Part shown: positions 7,789 through 17,514 of the stretch, piece after piece | How positions within the stretch are numbered: the stretch's first letter is position 1 | How the letters are laid out: each line of letters opens with the position of its first letter | Assembly: GCF_900176135.1 (NCBI RefSeq) | Contig: NZ_FWWW01000067.1 | Span: 1 to 64,000 of the forward strand | Direction of reading: 5' to 3' | DNA from: Hymenobacter roseosalivarius DSM 11622 | GTDB taxonomy: Bacteria; Bacteroidota; Bacteroidia; Cytophagales; Hymenobacteraceae | DNA length: 64,000 nt | Program-made: the position numbers and the translations under genes | Notes under the pieces: model-generated | What the model was told of the DNA's origin: nothing | Databases searched by the model: none | Seen by the model: only the letters and a program-made list of their open reading frames with translations

Positions 7789-8319
7789 CTAGCAAGTGGT
7801 GTAATACATATGCAGCAAACGCCACATTGCCTCCACCGTACATGTTCCTTCGCAGCGCAAGGGCGCACGGTCGTAAAACTGCTGGCGCAGAGCTAAGGTT
7901 TCACTTATGTGGGCCGTTAAGGCCTTTTCATCGGGAATATCCGTCAGGAGAGGGCGGCGGCTGAGAGATAGGCGCAGCCGTTGGACCAGTTCGGGCACTG
8001 ACACGGCCAGATACAGCGGAGTGCCCGTGGCGAGCAAGAAGTCCATATTCTGATGAAAGCACGGCGTGCCGCCGCCCGTGGCCAGCACCATTCGGGGCTG
8101 GTTAGCTGCCACTATGCGCAGTACTGCCGCTTCCACTTCCCGAAAGTAGTCCTGGCCTTCGGCCGCGAAGATGTCGGGAATACTCCGTTTTTCCTGGGCT
8201 ACAATCTCTTCATCCAGATCACGGAAAGGCATTTCGAGGCACGTAGCCAGGGCTCGGCCCAGCGTTGTTTTGCCCGCGCCCGGCATTCCGATCAGGTAAA
8301 CACGGGTTTCATTTACCAT
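7789..8319 (-). CDS. aroK: Shikimate kinase
   Basis: Phosphorylates shikimate at the 3-hydroxyl in the chorismate pathway; cytosolic. P-loop GMPGAGKTT at 11-19, shikimate-binding DLDEEI (about 34-39) and FREVE, the ATGGGTP loop (about 80-86) and the LID segment LSRRPLL are all in order. 176 residues is the normal length. No other aro genes are adjacent. Confidence 0.95.
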   Translation of the reverse strand: MVNETRVYLIGMPGAGKTTLGRALATCLEMPFRDLDEEIVAQEKRSIPDIFAAEGQDYFREVEAAVLRIVAANQPRMVLATGGGTPCFHQNMDFLLATGTPLYLAVSVPELVQRLRLSLSRRPLLTDIPDEKALTAHISETLALRQQFYDRAPLRCEGTCTVEAMWRLLHMYYTTC

Positions 8320-8460
8320 TTAGCAGGTACCATTTATCATTTAACGGTCAGTTACGGAAATATGTATAGGCGTTATCTGTCCCGTCACGGCATTAAGCTC
8401 AGCGTTAGTATGGCAAAAAGTTGCCGGATAAGGGACTGCCTACAACCGCGTGATAAATGA

Positions 8461-9519
8461 TTAGCTGATTTTCACGCGAGGATCAAGTACGGCATACAGC
8501 ACATCGACGACAATGTTGATGACGACGAAGAGAAAGGCAATAAAGATGGTGGCACCCATCACGACCGGAAAATCCAGGTTCTCGACGGCGCGCAGCGTTA
8601 CGGTGCCTAGGCCTTTCCAGTTGAAGATATATTCGATAAAAAAGGCCCCCGCCATCAGCGAAGCCAGCCAACCCGACACCGCTGTAATAACCGGATTCAG
8701 CGCGTTTTTGAGCGCGTGACCCACAACAGTCTGGTAGTTGGAAAGTCCCTTGGCGCGCGCCGTACGGATGTAATCCTGGCTCAATACGTCGAGCATAGAG
8801 GAACGGGTGAGCTGGGTAATAACGGCTAGGGGGCGGATGCCGAGCGCAAAGGCTGGCAGCAGCAAGTTGCGCAGCACCAGGTGTCGCCCCGTAAACGGAT
8901 CGGTTTCGTAGAGCTGGCCGGTCAGGTTAAGGCCCGTCCAGTGACTCCAGTAGAAGCCAAACGTCATAGCAATGAGAATACCGGCTACAAACGAGGGCAC
9001 CGAAATACCCAGCACGGACGTAGTGATCAACGTGCGGTCAAGCCAGGAATGGGCGCGCACGGCGGCGATTACGCCGAACAGAATACCCAGCACAGCGGCA
9101 ATCAGCATAGCAGCCAGCGCCAGCCAGAGCGTACCCGTGAAGTGGTCGAGCAGGATGCTTAGCACGTCTTTGTTGCTTTGAAAAGAGCGGCGCAGGTAAG
9201 GCGTTTTGAGCACCAGCGCATTTTTGCCCCCCAGCGGCAGCAAAGCCGTGCCGCCGTACTTAGCCACGCCCGCTGAGTCGCGCGGGTGCAGGCCCAGGGG
9301 CGATACGTCGTTGAGGTAACCGATAAGCTGCGTAGGCAGCGGCTGATCGAGGCCCAGATCGGCGGCAATTGCGGCGCGGGTGGCCACGTCGGAGCGCTGA
9401 CCAGCGAGCAAGGCGACCGGGTCGCCGGGCAACACCGCGAACAGGAAAAATACGGTGAGCGCTACGCCGGCCAGTATCAATATACCTTGTCCTAAGCGGC
9501 GCAGTACAAAGGAAAACAT
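8461..9519 (-). CDS. Peptide ABC transporter permease (DppB/OppB type)
   Basis: 352-residue inner-membrane permease. It begins MFSFVLRRLGQGILILAGVALTVFFLFAVLPGDP, the hallmark N-terminal helix and PGDP of DppB proteins, and carries the EAA-type loop SMLDVLSQDYIRTARAKGL toward the C-terminus. About six spans. The partner permease, ATPases and binding protein are not adjacent. Start set at the ATG at 9519 because the upstream extension lacks family similarity. Confidence 0.9.
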   Translation of the reverse strand: MFSFVLRRLGQGILILAGVALTVFFLFAVLPGDPVALLAGQRSDVATRAAIAADLGLDQPLPTQLIGYLNDVSPLGLHPRDSAGVAKYGGTALLPLGGKNALVLKTPYLRRSFQSNKDVLSILLDHFTGTLWLALAAMLIAAVLGILFGVIAAVRAHSWLDRTLITTSVLGISVPSFVAGILIAMTFGFYWSHWTGLNLTGQLYETDPFTGRHLVLRNLLLPAFALGIRPLAVITQLTRSSMLDVLSQDYIRTARAKGLSNYQTVVGHALKNALNPVITAVSGWLASLMAGAFFIEYIFNWKGLGTVTLRAVENLDFPVVMGATIFIAFLFVVINIVVDVLYAVLDPRVKIS

Positions 9520-9645
9520 AGGTTGGGGGGCAAAAAGGCGATCATGCTGAGGAACGAAGTATCTCGCGTGTTTAGCTGGGTTACTAATCACACATCAGCA
9601 CGCCAGATGCTGCACTGCGTTGTGCACGACAAGATAATTATCGGC

Positions 9646-10752
9646 TTACAAAAGATGATCTACTGTTTCCTGGTCAGGAATATCGTGGTAATGATACTTG
9701 CCTTTTACTACTCCATTCTGTAGAACTATAATGCCCGGATCGGAGCGGATTATGGACTTGAGCACGGTAGCATCGGCGTAGTAGACGGGCGCGGCCAGGT
9801 TGACATCATGGCGGAAGGCGTCGAAATCGGCGGGACTGCTACTGGTAATGACAAGCGGCGTGATCTTGTTAGGCGACTTACCCGTGCTGTTAATCAGCGC
9901 ATTAAGCAGGTTGTAGCGGTCGCGGTCCGACTTATTCGTGTTCTGCACGATGAGCAGCAGCTTGTTGCCCTTTAATATCTCCTGCGTGTGGTCCTTGCCG
10001 TCGCCGTCGAAGATGGCAAAGTCGGTGATGATGGGGCGGGAAGCTTCGGGGTTCTGCACCTCCATGCTTTTGTACTTCCAGGTAGTATCAGTTGGGTATT
10101 GGTCAAATTCCTGGGTTTGCCCGTTGCGCTCCAGCACGTACTTATAGCGCGCCTGTTCCTTAGGCTTCATCAAGGCACCGATATCATTACCCACTTTATA
10201 AGGCAAAAAATCGAAGTAAGGCAAGTGCCCGAGGGCTCGCACGCCAATACCAATTGCCACGGCCGAGGCCACCGTAATGTACATCACGCCCAAAGTACCC
10301 TTGGCAAATACGCGCCGCAGGTAGCGCTGATTAAAGAAAACCACAGCCCATAAGCCCAATAGGAACAGGTCTTTGGAGAACGACTGCCAAGGCGTGAGCT
10401 TAATAAAATCGCCGAAGCAGCCGCAGTCGGTTACTTTGTTGAAGGCGGCGGAATAGAACGTCAGAAAGCCGAAAAACACGAGCAGGCCCAGCAGCGTCAG
10501 CAGCGTTTTGCGCAGGTGCCAGCGCAGCAGCAAGGCCACGCCCAGCACCACTTCCAACGAGCTGAGCAAAATGGCCATCGTGCGGGCAAAGCCTTTGAAA
10601 ACCAGGAAGAAAGAGCCAAAATCTTCGGCAAACACCTCGAAATACTCTTCCAGCTTCAAGCCCATACCCACCGGGTCGTTGAGCTTTATCAATCCCGAAA
10701 AAATAAAAACCGCGCCGAGCAGCACCCAGCAGATATGCGTGATAAGTTTCAT
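9646..10752 (-). CDS. DoxX/MauE-like membrane protein with thioredoxin-like C-terminus (BT_3928 family)
   Basis: 368 residues. The N-terminal half (about 1-180) has four to five spans with the DoxX/MauE pattern, including GAVFIFSGLIKLNDPVG, and a DCGCFGD motif (paired cysteines near residue 118). The C-terminal half (about 190-368) is soluble and resembles a thioredoxin fold without a CxxC, ending in a strand reading GIIVLQNGVVKGKYH. Family members in Bacteroidota are annotated BT_3928; a redox role is plausible but unproven. ATG at 10752 chosen. Confidence 0.8.
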   Translation of the reverse strand: MKLITHICWVLLGAVFIFSGLIKLNDPVGMGLKLEEYFEVFAEDFGSFFLVFKGFARTMAILLSSLEVVLGVALLLRWHLRKTLLTLLGLLVFFGFLTFYSAAFNKVTDCGCFGDFIKLTPWQSFSKDLFLLGLWAVVFFNQRYLRRVFAKGTLGVMYITVASAVAIGIGVRALGHLPYFDFLPYKVGNDIGALMKPKEQARYKYVLERNGQTQEFDQYPTDTTWKYKSMEVQNPEASRPIITDFAIFDGDGKDHTQEILKGNKLLLIVQNTNKSDRDRYNLLNALINSTGKSPNKITPLVITSSSPADFDAFRHDVNLAAPVYYADATVLKSIIRSDPGIIVLQNGVVKGKYHYHDIPDQETVDHLL

Positions 10753-10861
10753 GAATTGGTTGGGTCTGGCAGGCTTCAAGGCGCTAAGGTGCTAAGGTTC
10801 GGCTACTAAGTTGGGGGTTAAAAAACCATACGCAAACAAAAGGTTGGGGGAAGTAGCAGCC

Positions 10862-10886
10862 TAGCGCGGAAATCCGTTCCGCGCTA
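10862..10886. repeat. Short GC-rich palindrome (TAGCGCGGAA dyad)
   Basis: Perfect 10-bp arms with 5-nt loop, immediately after the stop of the DUF1599 gene. No U tract, so it may be a REP-like element or a 3' stabilising hairpin rather than a classical terminator. Similar TAGCGCG arms occur at 34036-34132. Confidence 0.6.
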
Positions 10887-11444
10887 CTATTCGTTCTGCC
10901 CTTCCAGCTTGATCAAAGCAAATACAGCGTAGTTCAGCATGTCGCGGTAGTTAGCTTCCACCCCTTCCGACACATAGGTTTTGCCCCCCAAATCCTCAAT
11001 TTGCTTGGTACGGTGTAATTTCATCAGGATAATATCGGTGATGCTCGGCACGCGCATTTGCCGCCAGGCCTCGCCGTAATCGTGGTTTTTGGCAAACAAC
11101 AAATCCCGGTTGGCTTGTATTTCGCGGTCGTAGGCGGCGGCGACTTCCGTGGGGGGCAAATCCGGATGCGAGTCGGCAGGCAAGTGCAGCTGCATCAGCG
11201 CGATGACGCAATAATTGATAATGGCCACGAATTCCTCATTCACGCCATCGGCCACCAGCTGCGTGCCTTTTTCCTGGATGGAGCGAATGCGCTGGGCTTT
11301 GATGTACAGCTGATCCGTAACGGAGGGCAGACGCAGGATGCGCCAAGCCGTGCCGTAGTCGTGGGTTTTGGCCAGAAAGAGCGCCCGGCACTGCTCAATA
11401 ATCTGGTCGTATTCCTGCTGGGTTTGGGTTTGCAAGATTTTCAC
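10887..11444 (-). CDS. DUF1599 protein with two tandem domains
   Basis: 185 residues consisting of two copies of the DUF1599 unit, each with the pattern CRALFLAKTHDYGTAWRILR / RDLLFAKNHDYGEAWRQMR, then a P-S-(V/I)-T-D helix and an NY-x-(V/I) helix. These are all-alpha nucleotide-pyrophosphatase-like proteins common in Bacteroidota; activity not established. The frame is open upstream, but homology begins at the GTG at 11444 (VKILQTQTQQEYD), chosen as the start. Confidence 0.8.
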   Translation of the reverse strand: MKILQTQTQQEYDQIIEQCRALFLAKTHDYGTAWRILRLPSVTDQLYIKAQRIRSIQEKGTQLVADGVNEEFVAIINYCVIALMQLHLPADSHPDLPPTEVAAAYDREIQANRDLLFAKNHDYGEAWRQMRVPSITDIILMKLHRTKQIEDLGGKTYVSEGVEANYRDMLNYAVFALIKLEGQNE

Positions 11445-11624
11445 TCTAGATTTAAGGAACTTCGGATCGTGGAAACGTGGGCGCCTGGAAGATAGGCTGG
11501 CGGTGAGAACTAGGGCCAATTGAGGCGCGAGCTTGTTTCGCTTTGACTTCCGCTGAAAGAAGCCCGAAACCATGCAGCTTTTTGCCTAAAACCAAGTCCC
11601 TAAGCGCTCAGACCCTAGATAAGT

Positions 11625-12509
11625 ATGCTCCAGACCGCCGCGAAAGATACGTGTTTTTCCCCGAGGCAAACCCTGCGTTGCCATGGTGGCCGCGTGTTGG
11701 ATCTGCGCCGGCCCCAGGTCATTGGCATTCTCAATCTGACCCCCGATTCGTTCTACGCCGGCAATCGCATCGCCACTACTGATGAGCTGCTGCGCCGGGC
11801 TGAAGCCATGCTGCAAGCGGGCGCGGCCATTCTCGATCTGGGGGGCTATTCTACGAGGCCGGGCGCTGAGGATATTTCGGCTGAAGAAGAAAAAACCCGC
11901 GTGCTGCCCGCGCTGGAAGCCGTGCGGGGGGCTTTTCCTGAAGCATTTTTATCCGTCGATACCTTCCGGGCCGATGTGGCAGCTGAGGCCATCGCCATCG
12001 GTACCGACATCATCAACGACGTGAGCGGCGGCACGCTTGATGCCGGCATGTTTGCCACGGCTGGGCGGCTCGGGGTGCCCTACGTGCTCATGCACATGCG
12101 CGGCACGCCCCAGAATATGGCCCAGCAAATGCACTATGAAGGCGATATCGTAACGGAGCTGGTGCGCTACTTCCGCGACAAGCTGGCGGCCTTATATGCC
12201 GTTGGCGTAACGGATGTAATCCTCGATCCTGGTTTTGGCTTTGCCAAAACGCCGGCTCAAAGCCACGAGATACTGCGCCGCCTGCCCGAGCTAGCGCTGC
12301 TGGGCTTGCCGGTGCTGGCAGGCCTTTCGCGCAAGTCGATGGTTTATAAGCCGCTAGGTCTCTCGCCTGATACCGCACTTACCGGTACTATTGCCGCTAA
12401 TACTGTCGCTTTGCTCAACGGTGCCCAATTATTGCGCGTACATGATGTAGCAGAAGCCGTGCACACGGTACGGCTCGTGCAGCAAACCTTCATTCCATCC
12501 TCCCCGTGA
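11625..12509 (+). CDS. folP: Dihydropteroate synthase
   Basis: Joins p-aminobenzoate and hydroxymethyl-dihydropterin diphosphate in folate synthesis. TIM-barrel signatures in order: GILNLTPDSFYAG (about 35), GGYSTRPGAE, LSVDTFRADVA, INDVSGG, LMHMRGTP, DPGFGFAKT and GLSRKSM. 294 residues, slightly extended at the N-terminus. Stop overlaps the GTG start of the next gene by 4 bp (GTGA), a conserved folP-cdaA coupling in Bacteroidota. Confidence 0.95.
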   Translation: MLQTAAKDTCFSPRQTLRCHGGRVLDLRRPQVIGILNLTPDSFYAGNRIATTDELLRRAEAMLQAGAAILDLGGYSTRPGAEDISAEEEKTRVLPALEAVRGAFPEAFLSVDTFRADVAAEAIAIGTDIINDVSGGTLDAGMFATAGRLGVPYVLMHMRGTPQNMAQQMHYEGDIVTELVRYFRDKLAALYAVGVTDVILDPGFGFAKTPAQSHEILRRLPELALLGLPVLAGLSRKSMVYKPLGLSPDTALTGTIAANTVALLNGAQLLRVHDVAEAVHTVRLVQQTFIPSSP

Positions 12510-13345
12510 TTGGCTCGTTCTCCGTCGGCTTCCTGCGTATCGGCTGGATAGACGTGATTGACGTCTTGCTGGTCACGGTATTGTTTTATCAGCTGTATAA
12601 GCTGCTGACGGGGAGCGTGGCGCTGAAGGTTTTTCTGGGCTTCATGTCTATCTACCTGCTGTATCTGGTGGTGAAAGCCGCTGGCATGGAGCTGCTGACC
12701 AACATTCTGGGTCAATTCATGAGCGTGGGCGTGCTGGCCGGCATTATCCTGTTTCAGCAGGAAATCAGGCGCTTTCTGCTCACCATTGGCAAGGCTACCG
12801 CTTTCGATAGAGTCCGCGTGTTCCCCTGGCGCCGCGACCAAGCCGCGGAGCGCATGAGCATTACGCCGTTTGTTGAAGCGGCCAAAAGCCTGGCGGGCAA
12901 AAATACCGGTGCCCTCATTGCCTTTACTATGACTTCGGAGCTGAAGTTCTACGCCGAGTCTGGCGACCTGATTGATGCCGCGGTCAGCAAACGATTGCTG
13001 ATGAGCATATTCAACAAAACCAGCCCACTGCACGACGGCGCCGTTATTATTGCCAACAACCGCATCAAAGCGGCACGCTGCATTTTGCCCGTCAGCGAAA
13101 ACCCCGATGTGCCAGCTTCGCTGGGTTTGCGTCACCGCGCCGCCATTGGCCTCACGGAGGTAACGGATAGCGTGGTGTTGGTCGTAAGCGAAGAAACCGG
13201 CCAGATTTCACTGGTGCGCGCCGGGGAGGTGTTTCGCAACCTCTCTTCGTCGGATTTACGCGCCAAGCTAAACGATATGCTATTTGACGTGGCCGCTAAA
13301 ACTCCCGCGTCAGCAGCCTCAGCCGAGACGGAAGTAGCGGCCTGA
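12506..13345 (+). CDS. cdaA: Diadenylate cyclase (c-di-AMP synthase)
   Basis: Makes cyclic di-AMP from two ATP. Three N-terminal membrane spans (about 12-85) precede the DAC domain with its catalytic DGA (SPLHDGAVII) and RHRAA (LGLRHRAAIGL) motifs. 279 residues fits CdaA/DacA. Starts with GTG overlapping the folP stop, implying translational coupling and one transcript. Confidence 0.95.
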   Translation: MIGSFSVGFLRIGWIDVIDVLLVTVLFYQLYKLLTGSVALKVFLGFMSIYLLYLVVKAAGMELLTNILGQFMSVGVLAGIILFQQEIRRFLLTIGKATAFDRVRVFPWRRDQAAERMSITPFVEAAKSLAGKNTGALIAFTMTSELKFYAESGDLIDAAVSKRLLMSIFNKTSPLHDGAVIIANNRIKAARCILPVSENPDVPASLGLRHRAAIGLTEVTDSVVLVVSEETGQISLVRAGEVFRNLSSSDLRAKLNDMLFDVAAKTPASAASAETEVAA

Positions 13346-13359
13346 ACGACGAGGTTTAT

Positions 13360-14661
13360 TTACTCAGCCGCGACCTTTACCGGCTCGTTTTCACTAAGTT
13401 CGGCGGCTATTTTTCGGCCGTGACGGCGGTCCAGCCAATTCATAACCGGCGTTGCCAATACACCATGCAGCACAACTGAAACCAGCACGGTGAAGCCAAG
13501 GATAGCCCACAGCAGCCGCGCTTGCGGAAATTCGGCCTTATCCAGCGCGTAAGCCAGGTAAAAAATGGAGCCGATACCCCTGATACCGAAAAAGGAGATT
13601 ACACCACGTTCCGCCAGATTCACCCGTTTGGCTCCTAGTAGCGTCAACAAGCCCCCCAGTGGCCGCAGCACTAGCAACAGCAGCAAGCCTACCATCGCGC
13701 CCGACCAAGTGAGTGGCGCCAACAAGCTGTCTACAATAGCTCCGCCAAGCATAATAAGAATAATCACGATCAGCAGGCGCTCCATCTGGTCGGTAAAGGC
13801 GTGCATCTGCTTATGATACTCGTGCTTTCGCTCCCGCCCGCGTAGCGTGACAGCCGCCACGAACACGGCCAGGAACCCGTAGCCATGCAGCAGTTCGGTT
13901 ACGCCGTAGCTGGTCAGCGTGACGGCCAAGGCCACAAACCCATAGGCACTCGGCTTTAGGCTGAGTTTTTTGGGAAGATTAAAAATAAGGTAGGATAGCA
14001 ACAGGCCCGATAGCCAGCCCAGCACCACGCCCGCCGCCACGCGGTACAGCAAATCCAGCCATAGCCAGTGAATCATTCGGTCAGCCAAGGGTAAGGCAGC
14101 CGGCAGCAGCGCCAAGGCCAGATACACAAAAGGAAACGCCAGGCCGTCGTTGAGGCCAGCCTCACCGGTGAGGGCAAACCGCACATTGTCTTCGCGGCCC
14201 TCGCCAGGGTCGCCTACCTGCACATCGCTCGCCAGTACGGGGTCGGTGGGTGCTAAGCAGGCGGCCAGCAGTACAGCCGAGGACAGAGGTAGCCCAGCCA
14301 ATGTCCAGCCGGCCAGCGTGATGCCCGCGATGGTCAGCAGCATCAGCACCAGCACCAGTTTAAGAGGCGTTCGCCAGATGGCAAGAGAGAATGGACGGTC
14401 TATCTTCAACCCTGTGCCCGTTAAGGCGATGATCACGCACAGCTCAGACAAATGCGTCACCAGCTTCGGGTGCTCAAACGGGTCGGCGGGCGGCAAGCCA
14501 AGCGGTAGCGTATAGGCTGCCATCCCCAACCCAATAAATAGTATAGGGTAGGAAAGCGGATATTTTTCCAGCAAGGAAGGCAGCCACGCTACACCCAGAA
14601 TGGCCACTCCGACCAACACGAGGACAATGTTATATACCGACATAGAAAGGGGAAACTGCAC
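13360..14661 (-). CDS. Cation/proton antiporter, CPA1 (NhaP-like) family
   Basis: 433-residue inner-membrane protein with about 12 spans. Motifs of the CPA1 core are visible: CLAPTDPVLASDVQVG in the first broken helix and GEAGLNDGLAFPF with the Asn-Asp pair of electroneutral Na+/H+ exchangers. No TrkA-type regulatory domain. It converges with the folP-cdaA operon, with 14 bp between stops. Ion selectivity cannot be read from sequence alone. Confidence 0.88.
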   Translation of the reverse strand: MQFPLSMSVYNIVLVLVGVAILGVAWLPSLLEKYPLSYPILFIGLGMAAYTLPLGLPPADPFEHPKLVTHLSELCVIIALTGTGLKIDRPFSLAIWRTPLKLVLVLMLLTIAGITLAGWTLAGLPLSSAVLLAACLAPTDPVLASDVQVGDPGEGREDNVRFALTGEAGLNDGLAFPFVYLALALLPAALPLADRMIHWLWLDLLYRVAAGVVLGWLSGLLLSYLIFNLPKKLSLKPSAYGFVALAVTLTSYGVTELLHGYGFLAVFVAAVTLRGRERKHEYHKQMHAFTDQMERLLIVIILIMLGGAIVDSLLAPLTWSGAMVGLLLLLVLRPLGGLLTLLGAKRVNLAERGVISFFGIRGIGSIFYLAYALDKAEFPQARLLWAILGFTVLVSVVLHGVLATPVMNWLDRRHGRKIAAELSENEPVKVAAE

Positions 14662-14794
14662 GTAAAGCTTAGGGACAGCCTACGTAGAAGCACCAACAAG
14701 AGGTTGGCTTCAGCAGATTCGGTCGGTGGCGATGAGGGCGGCTTTTGCTTTAGCAACCTACCCCGCCGCGAATGTCGGCACCTATTCTTATAAA

Positions 14795-14835
14795 CATAAA
14801 AAGCCCCCCAGATAATCTCAGGGGGGCTTTTTATG
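14795..14835. terminator. Intrinsic terminator after kbl
   Basis: 15-bp arms (CATAAAAAGCCCCCC / GGGGGGCTTTTTATG) around an 11-nt loop, with A/T tracts on both sides; it lies directly downstream of the kbl stop on the minus strand. Confidence 0.88.
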
Positions 14836-14845
14836 GAAATGCTAC

Positions 14846-16093
14846 TTACGGTGTGTTCGTTACTACTTGGCCGGCCTCGGGCCGCGCGGCGCTCCGATCT
14901 TTCAGCGTGCCGAGCTCCCGACCTACTTCGATAAAGGCCTGAATAGCCTTGTCCAGATGCTCGCGCGAATGAGCAGCGGACAGCTGCACCCGAATACGTG
15001 CCTGGCCCTGGGGCACCACGGGGTAGTAAAAGCCGATGACGTAAATGCCTTTGGCCAGCATTTTGGCCGCGAATTCCTGGGCCAGCTTAGCGTCATACAG
15101 CATTACCGGCACGATGGGGTGCTCGCCGGGCTTGATATCGAAGCCAGCGGCAGTCATTTTCTCGCGGAAGTACTTCGTATTTTCCTCCAGCCGGTCGCGT
15201 AGCTCGGTGCTTTCATTCAGGAGCTCCAGCACCCGCAGCGAAGCGCCCACGATAGCCGGGGCCAGAGTGTTAGAAAACAGATACGGCCGACTGCGCTGGC
15301 GCAGCATCTCAATGATTTCTTTGCGGCCCGTAGTGAAGCCGCCCATCGCGCCCCCCAATGCTTTGCCTAGCGTGCCGGTGATGATATCCACGCGGCCCAT
15401 CACGCCGCGCAGCTCATGCGTACCACGGCCAGTTTTGCCCAGAAAACCCGTGGAGTGGCACTCATCCACCATTACCAGAGCCTGATACTTATCAGCGAGG
15501 TCGCAGATCTGGTCGAGGCGGGCGATAGTGCCGTCCATACTGAAGGAACCGTCGGTGACGATGATACGGTGACGGCTGCCTTTTTGCTGGGCGTCCTGGA
15601 GCTGCTTTTCCAGGTCCTGCATGTCGTTGTGGGCGTAGCGGTAGCGCTGAGCTTTGCACAGGCGCACCCCGTCGATGATGGAGGCGTGATTTAGCGCATC
15701 GGAGATAATGGCGTCCTGCTCGTTGAATAAAGGCTCGAATACGCCGCCGTTGGCATCAAAAGCCGCCGCGTACAAAATCGTATCCTCGGTGCCCAGAAAC
15801 TCGGCCAGCTTGCGCTCCAGCTCCTTGTGAATATCCTGAGTGCCGCAGATAAAGCGCACCGACGACAGGCCGTAGCCGTGACTATCGATGGCCGCCTTGG
15901 CCGCCTCAATTACCTCGGGGTGCGACGATAAGCCCAGATAGTTATTGGCGCAGAAGTTCAGCACTTCTCCGGCCTCGTCGGTTTCGATTTTTGCCCCCTG
16001 AGGCGAGGTGATAATACGCTCTTTTTTGAACAGGCCATTGGCTTTTATCTCGGCCAGCTGGTTTTCGAGGTCGGGTTGGAGGGTGGTGTACAT
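14846..16093 (-). CDS. kbl: Glycine C-acetyltransferase (2-amino-3-ketobutyrate CoA ligase)
   Basis: PLP enzyme of the alpha-oxoamine synthase family that splits 2-amino-3-ketobutyrate with CoA into glycine and acetyl-CoA. 415 residues. Diagnostic segments: [53 protein letters not shown] and the PLP lysine in [15 protein letters not shown]. Start at ATG 16093 matches family N-termini. It lies near an L-threonine dehydrogenase gene (17515), completing the two-step threonine-to-glycine route. A TATCTTTG box is 24 bp upstream. Confidence 0.95.
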   Translation of the reverse strand: MYTTLQPDLENQLAEIKANGLFKKERIITSPQGAKIETDEAGEVLNFCANNYLGLSSHPEVIEAAKAAIDSHGYGLSSVRFICGTQDIHKELERKLAEFLGTEDTILYAAAFDANGGVFEPLFNEQDAIISDALNHASIIDGVRLCKAQRYRYAHNDMQDLEKQLQDAQQKGSRHRIIVTDGSFSMDGTIARLDQICDLADKYQALVMVDECHSTGFLGKTGRGTHELRGVMGRVDIITGTLGKALGGAMGGFTTGRKEIIEMLRQRSRPYLFSNTLAPAIVGASLRVLELLNESTELRDRLEENTKYFREKMTAAGFDIKPGEHPIVPVMLYDAKLAQEFAAKMLAKGIYVIGFYYPVVPQGQARIRVQLSAAHSREHLDKAIQAFIEVGRELGTLKDRSAARPEAGQVVTNTP

Positions 16094-16117
16094 AGGATGG
16101 AAATGGTTGATTAATAG

Positions 16118-16125
16118 CAAAGATA
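16118..16125 (-). promoter_or_regulatory. Candidate -7 box of kbl
   Basis: Minus-strand TATCTTTG, matching TAnnTTTG, about 24 bp before the kbl ATG. No clear -33 element. Confidence 0.4.
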
Positions 16126-16207
16126 GGTACCCAGCCCCGCCCTACGCCGCTGGATGTGCAGAGCCCTCTGGGACAGGGGCTCTAGTTCTAGAATTTGGAA
16201 ACTAAAG

Positions 16208-17323
16208 CTAGCGCCCCTCTCCCGGAGGTGAGAGGTTGGGGTGGGGTAATCGAGCGAAAAATTTCTGTACGCCCTGCCGGCCGCTATCCATTAACGACTG
16301 CTTTTGCGCCGCCGATACCTGTTTGATTTTGGGATTAAACCCCAAGGTATTGATGCTTACGGTGCGTGGCCAGTCGGTGGCGGCGGTGGCGTTCAGGTTT
16401 TCGATGGCCAGGGTGTAGAAGGCACCCATATAGCTGCCAAAGTCGTGAATGGCGTAGGGTGCGAGCTGGCGGCGGCCGTCGGGCAGGGTGTCATAGGCAA
16501 TCTGCTCGGCGCGGTCGAGGCGCAGGCCCAGGGTTTCAGGATTGACAAAAAGCCCCCCAGCGTCCGGAGCCGTGGTATTGGGGGGCAAATACCGGGCGTG
16601 GTCGAATAAGTTGAGCGGGTAGTTGGCTAACAGGCCGCCGTCTACTAATACATTCACCTTTTGGCCTTTGGTAGGTTTGTGCACGACTTGACCCTGCTCA
16701 TCAAGCAACACGGCCCGGAAGTAGAGCGGAATGCTCATACTGATGCGCACGGCGTCGGCCACGCGCAGGTGGGGGTGGGTTTCGTAGCTAAATACGTCGG
16801 TGCGCTGGGTAGTGAGGTTAGTGCCCGTCACGTACAGGTCGCGGCCCTTGCCTTGCTGGGCCAGCGCGTGGAGCTGACCGAGAGTCAGGTCAGGATTTTG
16901 CGTTTTGCGGGCCACCAAGTCGCTGAGATACTTCGTGAACTGGTCGCCGCGGTACCAGCCGTACTGCTTAATCAGGCGGGTGCTACCCCCGAAGAATATT
17001 AGCCGGCCATCATTGAGCCGCTGCACGGGCGTATTGTTCACCACCTCAATAATTTCCTGGGGCGAGTAGCCCACGGCTAGCAAAGCCGCCTGAATAGCCC
17101 CCGCCGAGGTGCCGCCCACTCGCTGAATACCCGCCAAAATTCCCTGCTTTTCCAGCTCCGCCAAAGCGCCCCCGTACGCAATACCACGAATCCCGCCGCC
17201 CTCCATCACTAGGTTGCGGTAGGTAACAGGTACCGTTGTTTGTCCCTGAGCCAGGCAGGCTATACTGCAACACATGGCCAATAGCAGGACGCCGCATTTG
17301 ATGAGAAGGGAAAAGCAAGTCAT
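16208..17323 (-). CDS. Patatin-like phospholipase, exported
   Basis: 371 residues with an N-terminal signal (MTCFSLLIKCGVLLLAMCCSIACLAQ). The catalytic dyad is Ser in GTSAG (oxyanion hole GGGIRG upstream) and Asp in VDGGLLANYP, so an active acyl hydrolase is predicted. The C-terminus ends in a Pro-rich tail (LPHPNLSPPGEGR). It lies between kbl and tdh but has no obvious pathway link. Substrate unknown. Confidence 0.88.
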   Translation of the reverse strand: MTCFSLLIKCGVLLLAMCCSIACLAQGQTTVPVTYRNLVMEGGGIRGIAYGGALAELEKQGILAGIQRVGGTSAGAIQAALLAVGYSPQEIIEVVNNTPVQRLNDGRLIFFGGSTRLIKQYGWYRGDQFTKYLSDLVARKTQNPDLTLGQLHALAQQGKGRDLYVTGTNLTTQRTDVFSYETHPHLRVADAVRISMSIPLYFRAVLLDEQGQVVHKPTKGQKVNVLVDGGLLANYPLNLFDHARYLPPNTTAPDAGGLFVNPETLGLRLDRAEQIAYDTLPDGRRQLAPYAIHDFGSYMGAFYTLAIENLNATAATDWPRTVSINTLGFNPKIKQVSAAQKQSLMDSGRQGVQKFFARLPHPNLSPPGEGR

Positions 17324-17472
17324 AGGTAGCAAAACAACAGGTCGAAATTACTCATTCTTCCTTCCTGATTATCTATTAGGCGTAGCGTCTGGCGGCTGGG
17401 CACGGGAGTTGCGGAGCGGGTGCGGCCGAGCTTGCTTCCGGGCAAGTATACTGGCATAACCGCCCGACCCGG

Positions 17473-17480
17473 TATCTTTG
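17473..17480 (+). promoter_or_regulatory. Candidate -7 box of the threonine dehydrogenase gene
   Basis: TATCTTTG, a perfect TAnnTTTG, about 35 bp before the ATG at 17515; -33 element weak. Confidence 0.4.
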
Positions 17481-17514
17481 TAGCCCCACCCCACCCACAT
17501 TCCCTTTTCTCAGC

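Noticed and set aside
12344..13135. A 263-codon minus-strand frame opposite folP and cdaA
   Set aside because: Composition rich in Gln/His/Arg typical of antisense frames; conserved genes lie on the other strand.
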